Below, one piece after another: positions 44,522-53,552 of a stretch of DNA of 64,000 bases. The DNA is from Lichenifustis flavocetrariae (GTDB lineage: Bacteria; Pseudomonadota; Alphaproteobacteria; Rhizobiales; Beijerinckiaceae). The position numbers and the translations under genes were made by a program. Each line of letters starts with the position of its first letter. The first letter of the stretch is position 1. A model generated the notes under the pieces. The model did no database searches and had not been told where the DNA came from. It saw only the letters and a program-made list of their open reading frames with translations. The DNA is taken from positions 62,001-126,000 of the forward strand of contig NZ_JAMOIM010000004.1 of assembly GCF_026130545.1 (NCBI RefSeq). Reading direction: 5' to 3'.

Positions 44522-45295
44522 ATGGTTGGAAACTTGCTGTTGCGCGGGATGCTGGCCGGTGTCCTCGCGGGCCTGATCTGTTTCTGCTTTTTGAAGGCCT
44601 TCGGCGAGCCTTCCGTCGATCGTGCGATCGCGTTTGAAGCCCAGATGGACGACGCAAAGGCCAAGGCGTCCATGCCCGGCATGGACATGCCGGCGGCGGC
44701 ACCCGACGAAGAACTCGTGAGCCGGCCCGTCCAGGCGGGCCTTGGCCTGTTCACGGGCGTTGTCGTCTACAGCGCGGCCTTTGGCGGTCTGTTCGCGCTT
44801 GTCTTCGCGCTCGCCTACGGTCGCATGGGTGCTTTAGAGGCGAGGTCGGTCTCGGCCCTGCTGGCCGGCATGGGTTTCATCGCGGTCTATGTGCTTCCCA
44901 GTCTCAAATATCCCGCCAACCCACCCTCGGTGGGGGAGCCCGAGACGATCGGAATGCGCACAGCGCTGTACTTCGCCATGATCGCACTTTCGCTCGCGAG
45001 CATGATCGGGGCGTCGATGCTGCACCGGCGGTTGCTCGCGCGACTCGGCGCCTGGGATGCCGCCGTGGTGGCGGGTGCGGCCTATCTCGTCGTGGTGACG
45101 GTCGTGGCCCTGCTGCTGCCATCCGTCAACGAAGTTCCCGCACAGTTTCCGGCCGTCGTGTTGTGGCAGTTCCGCATCGCTTCGCTGGGCGCTCAGCTGT
45201 TGATGTGGACGACGATCGGGCTGGTCTTCGGCCGGCTGGCACAGCAGCATCTAATGGCCGGCACGCCGCGCCTTGGAGCCGCTATCCGGGCCTGA
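44522..45295 (+). CDS. cbtA: Cobalt transporter subunit CbtA
   Basis: A 257-residue polytopic membrane protein of the CbtA family with about five helices, starting MVGNLLLRGMLAGVLAGLICF. A methionine-rich loop (MPGMDMP) after helix 1 may bind metal. The pattern VLPSLKYPANPPSVGEPETI is characteristic. With CbtB it forms a proposed cobalt importer feeding B12 synthesis. Confidence 0.93.
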   Translation: MVGNLLLRGMLAGVLAGLICFCFLKAFGEPSVDRAIAFEAQMDDAKAKASMPGMDMPAAAPDEELVSRPVQAGLGLFTGVVVYSAAFGGLFALVFALAYGRMGALEARSVSALLAGMGFIAVYVLPSLKYPANPPSVGEPETIGMRTALYFAMIALSLASMIGASMLHRRLLARLGAWDAAVVAGAAYLVVVTVVALLLPSVNEVPAQFPAVVLWQFRIASLGAQLLMWTTIGLVFGRLAQQHLMAGTPRLGAAIRA

Positions 45296-45298
45296 CGC

Positions 45299-45892
45299 GT
45301 GGTTCTGCGGTTGACGCTTGTGTGTCAGGCGCCGACGCGGGCCAATCGGATCGCATTGTTTCCCGCGGACGAACCTCTGGATGACCCGGGTCTCGAACAA
45401 GCCCGCGCCATGTCGGCGCGTTTCAATGACCGGGCGCGCTGTTTGAGAAGCCCTGCTTTGGCGGCGCAGCAGACGGCGGAAGCACTCCGCCTTCCGGCTG
45501 AGAGCGAGTCCGACCTCCGCGAGTGCGACTATGGCAGGTGGGCCGGTCGGTCCCTTGAAACCGTGCAGGCCGACGATCCCGTGGGCATGGCGCAGTGGCT
45601 TCGCGACCCGGCCAGTTGCCCTCATGGCGGCGAATCGTTGCTCGCCCTTCTGGCTCGGGTCGCGGCATGGCTCGACGGCCTTCGGGGGCAGTCCGATCAG
45701 ATCGTGGCGATCACCCACGCGAGCGTCGTGAGGGCCGCTATCGTCGCCGCCCTTGGGTCTCCGCCTCCCGCGTTCTGGCGTATCGATATCGCGCCGCTGT
45801 CGGTGACGAAGCTGACCTGCAACGGCATACTTTGGACGTTGGTCGCGGCCAATGAACGGCTGCGACGTTCGGAGTTCAGCAGCCCGATCTGA
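45299..45892 (+). CDS. Histidine phosphatase-like protein lacking the first catalytic histidine
   Basis: A 197-residue branch-1 histidine phosphatase fold of the type found after cbtBA. The RHG motif that holds the phosphorylated histidine reads C9-Q10-A11 (LVCQAPT), so the nucleophile is replaced by glutamine. Other elements persist: SPALAAQQTAEAL, ECDYGRWAGRSL, HGGESL, and the second active-site histidine H140 in THASVVRAA. It starts at GTG 45299, 3 bp after cbtA, and shares the riboswitch. It may be inactive and serve a binding role. Confidence 0.8.
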   Translation: MVLRLTLVCQAPTRANRIALFPADEPLDDPGLEQARAMSARFNDRARCLRSPALAAQQTAEALRLPAESESDLRECDYGRWAGRSLETVQADDPVGMAQWLRDPASCPHGGESLLALLARVAAWLDGLRGQSDQIVAITHASVVRAAIVAALGSPPPAFWRIDIAPLSVTKLTCNGILWTLVAANERLRRSEFSSPI

Positions 45893-45932
45893 GAGCGGCC
45901 AATTTGCCCCTGAATTCCACGTCCAACGGTCT

Positions 45933-46991
45933 CTAAAACCGCCCGAAGAACCGCCGGATGACGATCGGCGCCGCGATCGACAGGATCAGCAAGAGTCCGA
46001 GCAGCACGTTGATGACGATGCCGGGCACGTTCATGAGCGAGAGGCCGAAGGTCGCGAGGCCGAGCACGAAGACGGCCAGGACGACGCCGAGGATCGTGCC
46101 GACGCCGCCCGAGATGGCGACGCCGCCCAGCACCACCATGGTGACAACGTCGAGCTCCCAGCCGAGCGCGATATTCGGGCGGACGACGCCGATACGGGCG
46201 GTCAGGAGCACGGCCGCCAAGCCCGCCAGCAAGCCCGACAACGTGAAGAGCGCGAAGCGCAGCCGGTCGACCCTGATGCCGGCGAAGCGTGCCGCGACCG
46301 GATTGGCCCCTATGGCGAAAAGCTGCCGCCCGATCGCCGTGCCGTGCAGCACCACCCCGAACACGATCGCCAGCACCAGGAAGATCAGGAAGGACAGCGG
46401 CGTCGGCGGCATGGTGATGAAATAGGATTGGCCGAGCGCGAGGTAGCTGTCCGGATAGGTTGTCAGCGCCTGGTCGCCGAGCGTCACCTGGGCGATGCCG
46501 CGAAACAGCGACATGGTGCCGATGGTGATGACGATCGACGGCACTCCGGTGCGCGTGACCAAGAGGCCGTTCACGGCGCCACAGAGCAGCCCCACGCCAA
46601 GGCCAGCGAGGATCAGCAGGGGCGGCGCAACGCCATGCGCTGCCAGCGACCCGATCGCGAGCGCGGCCAGCGCCATGATGGCCGCGATGCTGAGGTCGAT
46701 CTCCCGCACCAGGATCAATAGCGCCATGCCGAGCGCGATAATGGCCTTCTCGGAGAAATTATAAGTGGTGTCGGCCAGGTTGTAGAGATCGAGGAAATAG
46801 GGCGACAGCAGCGTATTGCCGATGATCACCGCCGCCAGCAGGATGACCAGGATGGTTTCCCAGCGCAGCAGAAAATCCGACAGGCGGCGCGGCGCACGAT
46901 CCGCCACGGTGTAACGGGGCTTTGGCTGGGGAGCGGCGGCCGGCTGCGATGGGCGGAGCGCGAGGTCGGTCATGATCGGGGCCTCGCGCAT
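45933..46991 (-). CDS. Sugar ABC transporter permease (RbsC-like)
   Basis: A 352-residue permease with 8–10 helices after a ~45-residue proline-rich cytosolic tail. Family motifs are ALLILVREIDLSIAAIMALAA, NGLLVTRTGVPSIVITIGTM, GANPVAARFAGIRVDR (the EAA-like coupling region) and VLGGVAISGGVGTILG. Its start shares one base with the stop of the preceding permease gene. It is last in the operon and resembles the RhaP/RhaQ pair of rhamnose importers. Confidence 0.9.
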   Translation of the reverse strand: MREAPIMTDLALRPSQPAAAPQPKPRYTVADRAPRRLSDFLLRWETILVILLAAVIIGNTLLSPYFLDLYNLADTTYNFSEKAIIALGMALLILVREIDLSIAAIMALAALAIGSLAAHGVAPPLLILAGLGVGLLCGAVNGLLVTRTGVPSIVITIGTMSLFRGIAQVTLGDQALTTYPDSYLALGQSYFITMPPTPLSFLIFLVLAIVFGVVLHGTAIGRQLFAIGANPVAARFAGIRVDRLRFALFTLSGLLAGLAAVLLTARIGVVRPNIALGWELDVVTMVVLGGVAISGGVGTILGVVLAVFVLGLATFGLSLMNVPGIVINVLLGLLLILSIAAPIVIRRFFGRF

Positions 46992-47986
46992 CAGGCCCCC
47001 ACCCGAGCGGCTTCACGCCGCGCGCGCGGCAGGATGAGCTTGTCGGGCCGTGCCTCGGCGCGGGCATTGATGATCACGGCGAGCAGGATCACGGCGCCCG
47101 AGATCGCCATCTGCCAGAACGGAGACACCTGCATCACCGGCAGTGCATTGACGATGAGGCCGATGAACAGCGCGCCGAGCAGCGTGCCGGCGACCGACCC
47201 GACGCCGCCGCCGATCGACACGCCGCCGATCACGCAGGCGGCGATCACGGTCAGCTCATAGCCCGTGGCGATCTCGACATAGGCGACGCCGTAGCGAGCC
47301 ACCCACAGATAGCCGCTGAGACCCGCGACGGCGCCCGAGATCGCATAGGCGATGAGCTGCTGCCGACCGAGATCAATGCCGCAATAGCGCGCCGCGACCG
47401 GGTTGCAGCCGACCGCGTAGAGGCCACGCCCCGGCCGCGTGCGCGTCAGAAACAGCCAGCAGGCGACCGCAATCAACACGGCGATCCAGAAGATGCTGGA
47501 GAGGCCGAACACAGTCAGCTTCGGCAGCAGCTGGAAATTCGCGCCCATATTGGCGCCATCGACCTGCGCGCCGCCGCCGATGACCACAATCATGCCGCGG
47601 AACACCGCCAGCGTGCCGAGCGTCACGACGATCGGCGGGATCTGCAGCGCCGCGACGAGCCCGCCATTGATCAGCCCGAGCCCCAGCCCGATCACGGTCG
47701 ACAGAACCACAAACACGATGATGGGAAGGTCGGGGTGATGTTCGGCCACCATGGCGGTGAGCATGCCGGTCAAAGCCAGATTGGCCGCGACCGAGAGGTC
47801 GATGCCGCGCGTCAGGATGACGATCATCTGAGCGAGCGCCATCATGAACAGGAAAGCCGTGTCGTTCAGCACCGCCACGAACGTGTCGCGCGTGCCGAAG
47901 GCGGGTGCCACGATGCTGATGCCGATCACCATGACGGCGATGATGGCCGCCAGGATGATCTCGCGATAGGTGGCCAGCCGCTTCAT
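46991..47986 (-). CDS. Sugar ABC transporter permease (RbsC-like)
   Basis: A 331-residue permease starting MKRLATYREIILAAIIAVMV at ATG 47986. The frame runs 20 residues further into the ATPase gene without need. Motifs match those of its partner: MIVILTRGIDLSVAANLALT, NGGLVAALQIPPIVVTLGTLAVFRG, GCNPVAARYCGIDLGR, and VIGGVSIGGGVGSVAG. The two permeases probably form a heterodimeric channel. The start overlaps the ATPase stop by 4 bp. Confidence 0.9.
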   Translation of the reverse strand: MKRLATYREIILAAIIAVMVIGISIVAPAFGTRDTFVAVLNDTAFLFMMALAQMIVILTRGIDLSVAANLALTGMLTAMVAEHHPDLPIIVFVVLSTVIGLGLGLINGGLVAALQIPPIVVTLGTLAVFRGMIVVIGGGAQVDGANMGANFQLLPKLTVFGLSSIFWIAVLIAVACWLFLTRTRPGRGLYAVGCNPVAARYCGIDLGRQQLIAYAISGAVAGLSGYLWVARYGVAYVEIATGYELTVIAACVIGGVSIGGGVGSVAGTLLGALFIGLIVNALPVMQVSPFWQMAISGAVILLAVIINARAEARPDKLILPRARREAARVGA

Positions 47987-49494
47987 GCCGCCACCGCCTG
48001 GTGATCGGCCCCTGTGGCCGCCGCGACGATCGCCTCCGCGCTCCAACCTGGGCCGCCCCGCGTGACGGCGGTGACCATCTGGCCCTCGTGCATGACGATG
48101 ATTCTGTCGGCCAGCCCCATGACCTCCGGCAGCTCCGAGCTGACCAGGATCACGGCCAGCCCATCTTCGGCCAGTTCGCCGATAAAATCATGCACGGCGG
48201 CCTTGGAGCCGACGTCAATGCCCTTGGTCGGTTCGTCGAGGATCACGACCTTGGGCTTCGTGGCAAGCCATTTGGCGATCACCACCTTCTGTTGGTTGCC
48301 GCCGGACAATTCCCCAAGACGCTGCTCCCAATGCGCCGCCTTCACGGCAAGTCGGGTGCCGAGCATCCGGGTGGCGGCGCGTTCCGAGTTGCGCGACAGG
48401 AAGCCGTAGCGCACATGCGCGCCGAGTGAGGCGAGCGTCGTGTTTTCGCGGATTCCCAGTGGCAGCACGGCGCCCTGATGCTGCCGGTCTTCCGGCACAT
48501 AGGCGATGCCGGCCGCGATCGCGTCCGCCGGGGCCTTGGCCACGAAGGGACGGCCCTCGAGCGTCACCCGTCCCCGCGTCGGCCGGCTCATGCCGAACAG
48601 GCATTGCATGACCTCCGATCGCCCGGCGCCGACGAGGCCGTAGAACCCGAGGATCTCGCGGCGTCGGAGCGTGAATCCGATATCCTCGAATTCTGTGGCG
48701 TTCGACAGGCCTTCGACCTCCAGCACCGTCTCACCGATGGTCAGGGCGCGCTTGGGGAAGATCTGGTCGACCGGGCGACCCACCATCAGGCGCACGAGAT
48801 CGGGTTCGCGCACGTCACGGGTCAGTCCCTCACCGACCTTCTCGCCGTCGCGCAGGCAGACCCAACGGTCCGAGACCCGGAAGATCTCGTCGAACTTGTG
48901 CGAGATGAACAGGATGGCGTGGCCTTCCGCCTTGAGTTGGTCGACGATGCGAAACAGCTCCTGGATCTCGTGGGATGAGAGCGCCGCCGTCGGCTCGTCC
49001 ATGATGATGACCTTGGCCTCATGACTTAGGGCCCGGGCGATCTCCACCATGTGCTGTTGGGCGACCGACAGGCGCTTCAGCTTGGTCTCCGGCTTGAAAT
49101 CGGCGTCGATACGTTTCAGGAGCGCCGCCGTGCGTCGCCGGGCTTCCGCCCAATCGATCAAAGTCCCTCCCGGCATGTGGCCGGTGAAAATGTTCTCGGC
49201 GACAGTGAGTTCGTCGAACATCACCGTCTCCTGGTGGATTGCCGCGATCCCGGCCGCCCAGGCGTCGCGCGGCGAGGAGAAGTGCTTGGCCTCCTGGCCG
49301 ACCGTCAAGCTCCCTTCGTCGGGGAGGTAGATGCCCGTCAGTGTCTTGACGATGGTCGATTTTCCGGCGCCGTTCTCCCCGATCAGAGCCGTGACCTGCC
49401 CCGGATAGAGACTGAAGCCGACATCGCTCAGCGCCCGGACACCGGGAAAGCTCTTGGAGATCCCGGCGAGGGTGAGGACGGGATCTGAGGGCAT
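47983..49494 (-). CDS. Sugar ABC transporter ATP-binding protein (RbsA/RhaT-like)
   Basis: A 503-residue double-ABC ATPase. The first domain has Walker A GENGAGKST (39–47), signature LSVAQQHMVEIARAL and Walker B VIIMDEPTAALSSHE. The second domain has the degenerate GLVGAGRSEV, signature LSGGNQQKVVIAKWL and VVILDEPTKGIDVGSK, as usual for sugar importers. ATG 49494 is preferred; the longer frame would run into the palindromic repeat. It lies between the repeat and the permease genes. Confidence 0.92.
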   Translation of the reverse strand: MPSDPVLTLAGISKSFPGVRALSDVGFSLYPGQVTALIGENGAGKSTIVKTLTGIYLPDEGSLTVGQEAKHFSSPRDAWAAGIAAIHQETVMFDELTVAENIFTGHMPGGTLIDWAEARRRTAALLKRIDADFKPETKLKRLSVAQQHMVEIARALSHEAKVIIMDEPTAALSSHEIQELFRIVDQLKAEGHAILFISHKFDEIFRVSDRWVCLRDGEKVGEGLTRDVREPDLVRLMVGRPVDQIFPKRALTIGETVLEVEGLSNATEFEDIGFTLRRREILGFYGLVGAGRSEVMQCLFGMSRPTRGRVTLEGRPFVAKAPADAIAAGIAYVPEDRQHQGAVLPLGIRENTTLASLGAHVRYGFLSRNSERAATRMLGTRLAVKAAHWEQRLGELSGGNQQKVVIAKWLATKPKVVILDEPTKGIDVGSKAAVHDFIGELAEDGLAVILVSSELPEVMGLADRIIVMHEGQMVTAVTRGGPGWSAEAIVAAATGADHQAVAA

Positions 49495-49530
49495 GAGGGG
49501 CCGGTTCAGGTGAAACAACGGGGTATTCTC

Positions 49531-49653
49531 CTTCTCCCGTGTGAACGGGAGAAGGTGGCCGGCAGGCCGGATGAGGGCCGCATCGAAGCCTGAGCAGACC
49601 CTCATCCGACCTTGCTTCGCAAGGCCACCTTCTCCCGCTCATGCGGGAGAAGG
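49531..49653. repeat. RIME-like palindromic intergenic repeat
   Basis: The ~123-bp element between the binding-protein and ATPase genes has nested palindromes. CTTCTCCCG/CGGGAGAAG hairpins stand at both ends. GGATGAGGG and CCCTCATCC face each other in the middle, and AAGGTGGCC and GGCCACCTT lie between. This layout matches the Rhizobium-specific intergenic mosaic elements. In the transcript it would form a strong double stem-loop 10 nt after the binding-protein stop. Confidence 0.8.
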
Positions 49654-49662
49654 GCAAAGCGA

Positions 49663-50694
49663 TCAGAAAATCTTGGCGAATTTCTCGACGTTGCTCTTGT
49701 CGAAGGTGAAGGGTTCGCCCATCACGGCTTCGCCGTCGTCACCGATCTTGGTTTCACCGAGCCTGCCCATTTTCACGGAGGTTCCGGGCTTGGCCGAAGC
49801 GCCGCCGAGAATGTCGGCCATGATCATGGTCGCGGCATAGCCGTAATCGACCGGGTTCCAGATCGCGAAGCTGTCGCAGGCGCCTTTCTCGACGGCGTCC
49901 TTCATCTCAGAGGGCAGGCCGAGTCCGGTGATGTAGACCTTGCCGATGAGGCCGCCGTCCATGATGGCCTTAGCGCCCGCCCGGATGCCGATCGTCGTGG
50001 GCGAGATTACGCCCTTCAGATTCGGGTGGGCTTTCACGAGCGCCTGCATCTCGCGATAGCTCTTGTCGTCCTGGTCATCGCCATAGACGGTCGCGACGAG
50101 CGGCATCTTGGCATATTCGGGCTTCTTCCACTCCTCCTTCATGGCGGCGATCCAGCTGTTCTGGTTCGTCATGGTGGAGGCGGCCGACAGGATCGCGACT
50201 TCGCCTTCGCCCTTCAGGGTCTTGGCGATCATCTGCACCTGCTTCGCACCGATCATCGGGGTCGAGGAGGCGCTGAGATGCATCAGGCGACCGCCCGTCG
50301 CGACCGCGGAGTCGAAGGAGATGACCTTGATACCCCTTTGCATCGCCTTCTTGCCCACGGGCACCAGCGCATTGGCGTCATCGGCCGCAATGATCAGGCC
50401 ATCGACCTTCTGGGCGATCAGCGAGTCGAGAACGGCGATCTGGTCTTCGGCGGTGGGTTTTGTCGGCGCCGTATAGATGATCTCCATCCCGCCGAGTTGC
50501 TTGGCGGCTTCGTTGGCACCGTCCCGGCAGGCGTCGAAATAGGTGTTGCCGAGGTTCTTGACCACAAGCGCGATTCGCTTGTTCGCCGCGAATGCCGGCG
50601 TGCCGAACCCGAGCGGAAGCGCCGCGGCGGCCGAGCCGGCCGCGAGCACCTTGAGCAGGCGGCGTCGATCGGCCGTATAGCTGTTATCATTCAT
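49663..50694 (-). CDS. Sugar ABC transporter substrate-binding protein (RhaS-like)
   Basis: A 343-residue periplasmic protein with a twin-arginine-type signal (YTADRRRLLKVLAAGSAAAA, cleavage near AFA). The type I fold shows RIALVVKNLGNTYFDACRDG, PTKPTAEDQIAVLDSLIAQKVDG, AADDANALVPVGKKAMQRGI and VISFDSAVA, close to the rhamnose-binding RhaS pattern. It is first in a minus-strand importer operon with ATPase and two permeases. No rhamnose catabolic gene is in the window, so the sugar is inferred from sequence type alone. Confidence 0.85.
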   Translation of the reverse strand: MNDNSYTADRRRLLKVLAAGSAAAALPLGFGTPAFAANKRIALVVKNLGNTYFDACRDGANEAAKQLGGMEIIYTAPTKPTAEDQIAVLDSLIAQKVDGLIIAADDANALVPVGKKAMQRGIKVISFDSAVATGGRLMHLSASSTPMIGAKQVQMIAKTLKGEGEVAILSAASTMTNQNSWIAAMKEEWKKPEYAKMPLVATVYGDDQDDKSYREMQALVKAHPNLKGVISPTTIGIRAGAKAIMDGGLIGKVYITGLGLPSEMKDAVEKGACDSFAIWNPVDYGYAATMIMADILGGASAKPGTSVKMGRLGETKIGDDGEAVMGEPFTFDKSNVEKFAKIF

Positions 50695-50865
50695 AGAGTG
50701 TGATCCTCCCTGCGATCCGCGGCACTTTTTTCACGCCGTTCTTGGTAGCATGTTAGAAAGCGCATCTGGCTGGGTCAATGTGTTTCGTGGACCGAGGCGG
50801 GCTGGACCTTGGCCGCCGCCGCCTCTGCCTTAGGTGATAAGAAGCCTCCGCAGGACCCCGAGTTG

Positions 50866-51105
50866 ATGAAACGAATTTTCCTCGCCGCCACAGCGCTGCT
50901 GATCCTGCTCAGCCCCGCGATCGCACGAACCCATCGCAAGATCCCACAGCGTGGGACACCGATCATTGCGGGGCAGCCCGGGGTGCGCGTGAGCCCCAGT
51001 GGCAATGTCATCACCTCGCCACCCAATCTGCCATCTCGTGACACAAACGGTCGGGTGCGGCCACGGCATCACCGGATGGGGCCGCGCAGGAACATCATGC
51101 GATAG
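50866..51105 (+). CDS. Small secreted basic protein
   Basis: A 79-residue protein with a clear signal peptide (MKRIFLAATALLILLSPAIA). The short mature part has Pro/Gly turns (IIAGQPGVRVSPSGNV) and ends very basic (RVRPRHHRMGPRRNIMR). The ribosome site is weak; the frame also extends to GTG/ATG candidates at 50809. I do not recognise a family. Confidence 0.55.
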   Translation: MKRIFLAATALLILLSPAIARTHRKIPQRGTPIIAGQPGVRVSPSGNVITSPPNLPSRDTNGRVRPRHHRMGPRRNIMR

Positions 51106-51241
51106 CGGACGCGGGATGCGTTGGCGTTACGCTCTCCCAGGGCCTTGAACTCGCCGGCTTCCCGTCGCAGGCTGAAGGAACGCGAACGCCAGAGAACGGC
51201 CCGCGGTACAACAAACAAAAACAGTTCAGGGACGGAGCATC

Positions 51242-53038
51242 ATGGAGACCACGGACGCGACCCGCCGCATCTCGGCTTGGGTGTCAGCCTTCAATAGAGC
51301 CATGGAGGCGCGCGACATTCCGGGCGCCCTCGCGCTCTTCGATGAAGCTTGCTATTGGCGCGACCTCATCGCCTTCACCTGGAATCTCACGACGGCCGAG
51401 GGCAAGCCAGCCATCGAGTCGATGCTGAAGGCCACCTTGGCCGAGACGGCGCCGAACAGTTTCAAGGCTGATGGCAATGCCTCAGAGCAGGATGGCGTGA
51501 CCGAAGGGTGGTTCACGTTCGAGACCGGCGTGTCGCGCGGGAAGGGCTATCTGCGACTCAAGGGCGACAAATGTTGGACGCTGCTGACCTCGATGGAGGA
51601 GCTGAAAGGGTTTGAGGAGAAAAAGGGTCGGCGGCGTGTGTTTGGGGCCGAACATGGCATCCACCGCGATCGTAAATCCTGGTTGGAGCGTAAGCAGGAG
51701 GAAGAAAGCCAGCTCGGCACCGAGACGCAGCCCTATGTGGTGGTGATCGGTGCCGGGCAGGGCGGTCTGGCGCTCGGCGCGCGCCTCAAACGGCTGGGCG
51801 TGCCCACCGTCCTGCTCGAGGCCAATGCCCGGCCTGGCGACAGCTGGCGCAAGCGCTACAAGTCGCTCTGCCTGCATGATCCGGTCTGGTATGACCACAT
51901 GCCCTATCTCCCATTCCCCGATGATTGGCCGGTCTATTCGCCCAAGGACAAGATCGCCGACTGGCTGGAAATGTACGCCAAGGTGATGGAGCTCAACGTC
52001 TGGACCTCCACCACCTGCGAGAAGGCGACCTTCGACGAGGCGAGCGCCACGTGGACCGTCGAGGTGACGCGCGATGGTCGCCCCGTGACGCTGCACCCGA
52101 AGCATCTCGTCTTTGCGACCGGCATGTCGGGCCTGCCCAACATGCCGACCTATCCGGGCATGGAGCGCTTTCGCGGCGAGCAGCACCATTCGAGCCAGCA
52201 CAAGAGCAGCGAGACCTTTCGGGGCAAGCGGGCCGTCGTGATCGGCTCCAACAATTCGGCCCACGACATCTGCGCCGACCTCTGGGAGAACGGGGCCGAC
52301 GTGACAATGGTGCAGCGTACCTCCACCCACATCTCGACCTCGGATTCTCTGTTCCGCTTCGGCACCAGCCGGCTCTATTCGGAAGCGGCGCTCGAACGCG
52401 GCATCACCACCGACAAGGCCGACCTGATCAATGCCTCGATCCCCTACGGCCTGATGCATGAGTTCCACATGCCGACCGTCAAGGCCATCCGCGAACACGA
52501 CGCGGAGCTTTACCGGCGGCTGGAGAAGGTCGGCTTCATGCTCGATTTCGGTGACGACGGGTCGGGCCTGCATATGAAATACATGCGGCGCGGCTCGGGC
52601 TACTACATCGACGTCGGCGCTTCGGAACTCATCGCCAATGGCGACATCAAGCTGAAGAGCGGCGTCGATGTGCGGGAGATCACCGAGACCGGCGTCGTGC
52701 TGAGCGACGGCTCGGAACTGGCCGCCGATCTCATCGTCTATGCCACGGGCTACGGCTCCATGAACGGGTGGGTGGCCCGGCTCGTGTCACCCGACATGGC
52801 CGACAAGGTCGGCAAGGTGTGGGGCCTCGGCTCCGACACCACCAAGGATCCGGGACCCTGGGAGGGCGAGCCACGCAACATGTGGAAGCCGACCCAGCAG
52901 GAGGGACTCTGGTTCCACGGCGGCAACCTGCATCAGTCGCGCCACTATTCGCAATATCTTTCGTTGCAGCTCAAGGCCCGCATGGAGGGGATACCCACGC
53001 CTGTGTACGGCAAGCCACCCGTGCATCATCGGGCGTAG
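51242..53038 (+). CDS. Flavin-containing monooxygenase with N-terminal NTF2-like domain
   Basis: A 598-residue fusion. Residues ~8–130 form an NTF2/SnoaL-like cone (AWVSAFNRAMEARDIPGALALFDEACYWRDL). From ~165 a class B flavoprotein monooxygenase follows. Its FAD motif is VVVIGAGQGGLALGARL, the mid motif is FATGMSGLPNMPTYPG, the NADPH motif is VVIGSNNSAHDICADL (~330), and the ATG-type end is IVYATGYGSM. YUCCA- and CzcO-like relatives oxygenate soft nucleophiles or carbonyls; the substrate is unknown. The fused domain may shield or select the substrate. Confidence 0.9.
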   Translation: METTDATRRISAWVSAFNRAMEARDIPGALALFDEACYWRDLIAFTWNLTTAEGKPAIESMLKATLAETAPNSFKADGNASEQDGVTEGWFTFETGVSRGKGYLRLKGDKCWTLLTSMEELKGFEEKKGRRRVFGAEHGIHRDRKSWLERKQEEESQLGTETQPYVVVIGAGQGGLALGARLKRLGVPTVLLEANARPGDSWRKRYKSLCLHDPVWYDHMPYLPFPDDWPVYSPKDKIADWLEMYAKVMELNVWTSTTCEKATFDEASATWTVEVTRDGRPVTLHPKHLVFATGMSGLPNMPTYPGMERFRGEQHHSSQHKSSETFRGKRAVVIGSNNSAHDICADLWENGADVTMVQRTSTHISTSDSLFRFGTSRLYSEAALERGITTDKADLINASIPYGLMHEFHMPTVKAIREHDAELYRRLEKVGFMLDFGDDGSGLHMKYMRRGSGYYIDVGASELIANGDIKLKSGVDVREITETGVVLSDGSELAADLIVYATGYGSMNGWVARLVSPDMADKVGKVWGLGSDTTKDPGPWEGEPRNMWKPTQQEGLWFHGGNLHQSRHYSQYLSLQLKARMEGIPTPVYGKPPVHHRA

Positions 53039-53552
53039 GCGCATCTACGGAGGGGGGCGGTTTCGAGCTCATGGCTGTTGGCCACAGGGAAGCGCCTCTC
53101 CGGCCTTGGCCGGCAGGCGCGGAGATCCGTGTGGCCCGCGAGGCGGCCGAGGCACGCCGTTCCGTCATGCGCGAAGTGCGGTATGTCTTCCTGGGTCACA
53201 GACATCTTGCAATCCTCCGGATTGTCGGTGAGCAATGAGGGAGGAAGTGACCAGCTTGACCTCGCGGAGACCCGCATCGAATGGAGAGCGGCGATTCCGT
53301 TGTAGGTCGGCCCGTCTGCTTTCTCTCCATCACAGTTCATTCAATTGTTCGGTGCACGATCCCTGTTCCCGATGATCGAACCGCTCGCACTTTCCCGCCG
53401 CATGTTCTCATTCCGGAAGGTATTGTGATGTACACTTACTCTCCCTTGCGTAAGAACTCGCCGACGATTCATCAGCACCGGCTCGATGTAGCGCATCGAC
53501 GTATGCAGATTGTGCGTCAATAAGAGGGATATAGCCTATGTAGGCTACATAA
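53039..53552. other. 514-bp region without a supportable gene
   Basis: Short frames exist on both strands, but none has a recognisable domain, a good ribosome site and codon use like its neighbours. Base composition drops toward the right. Near 53531–53547 lies the inverted repeat TAGCCTA-TG-TAGGCTA, just after the NmrA-like stop. The stretch looks like decayed or recently joined DNA. Confidence 0.5.

Noticed and set aside
45852-46721. 289-residue plus-strand frame over a permease gene
   Set aside because: Extremely Asp/Glu/Arg/Gln-rich, the typical mirror of a hydrophobic membrane protein.
49531-49653. CRISPR-like repeat array
   Set aside because: The repeats are inverted arms of one palindromic element, not regularly spaced direct repeats, and there are no cas genes.
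53281-53523. 80-residue plus-strand frame in the gap after the monooxygenase gene
   Set aside because: No ribosome site, no domain, and mixed hydrophobicity; not enough to call a gene.
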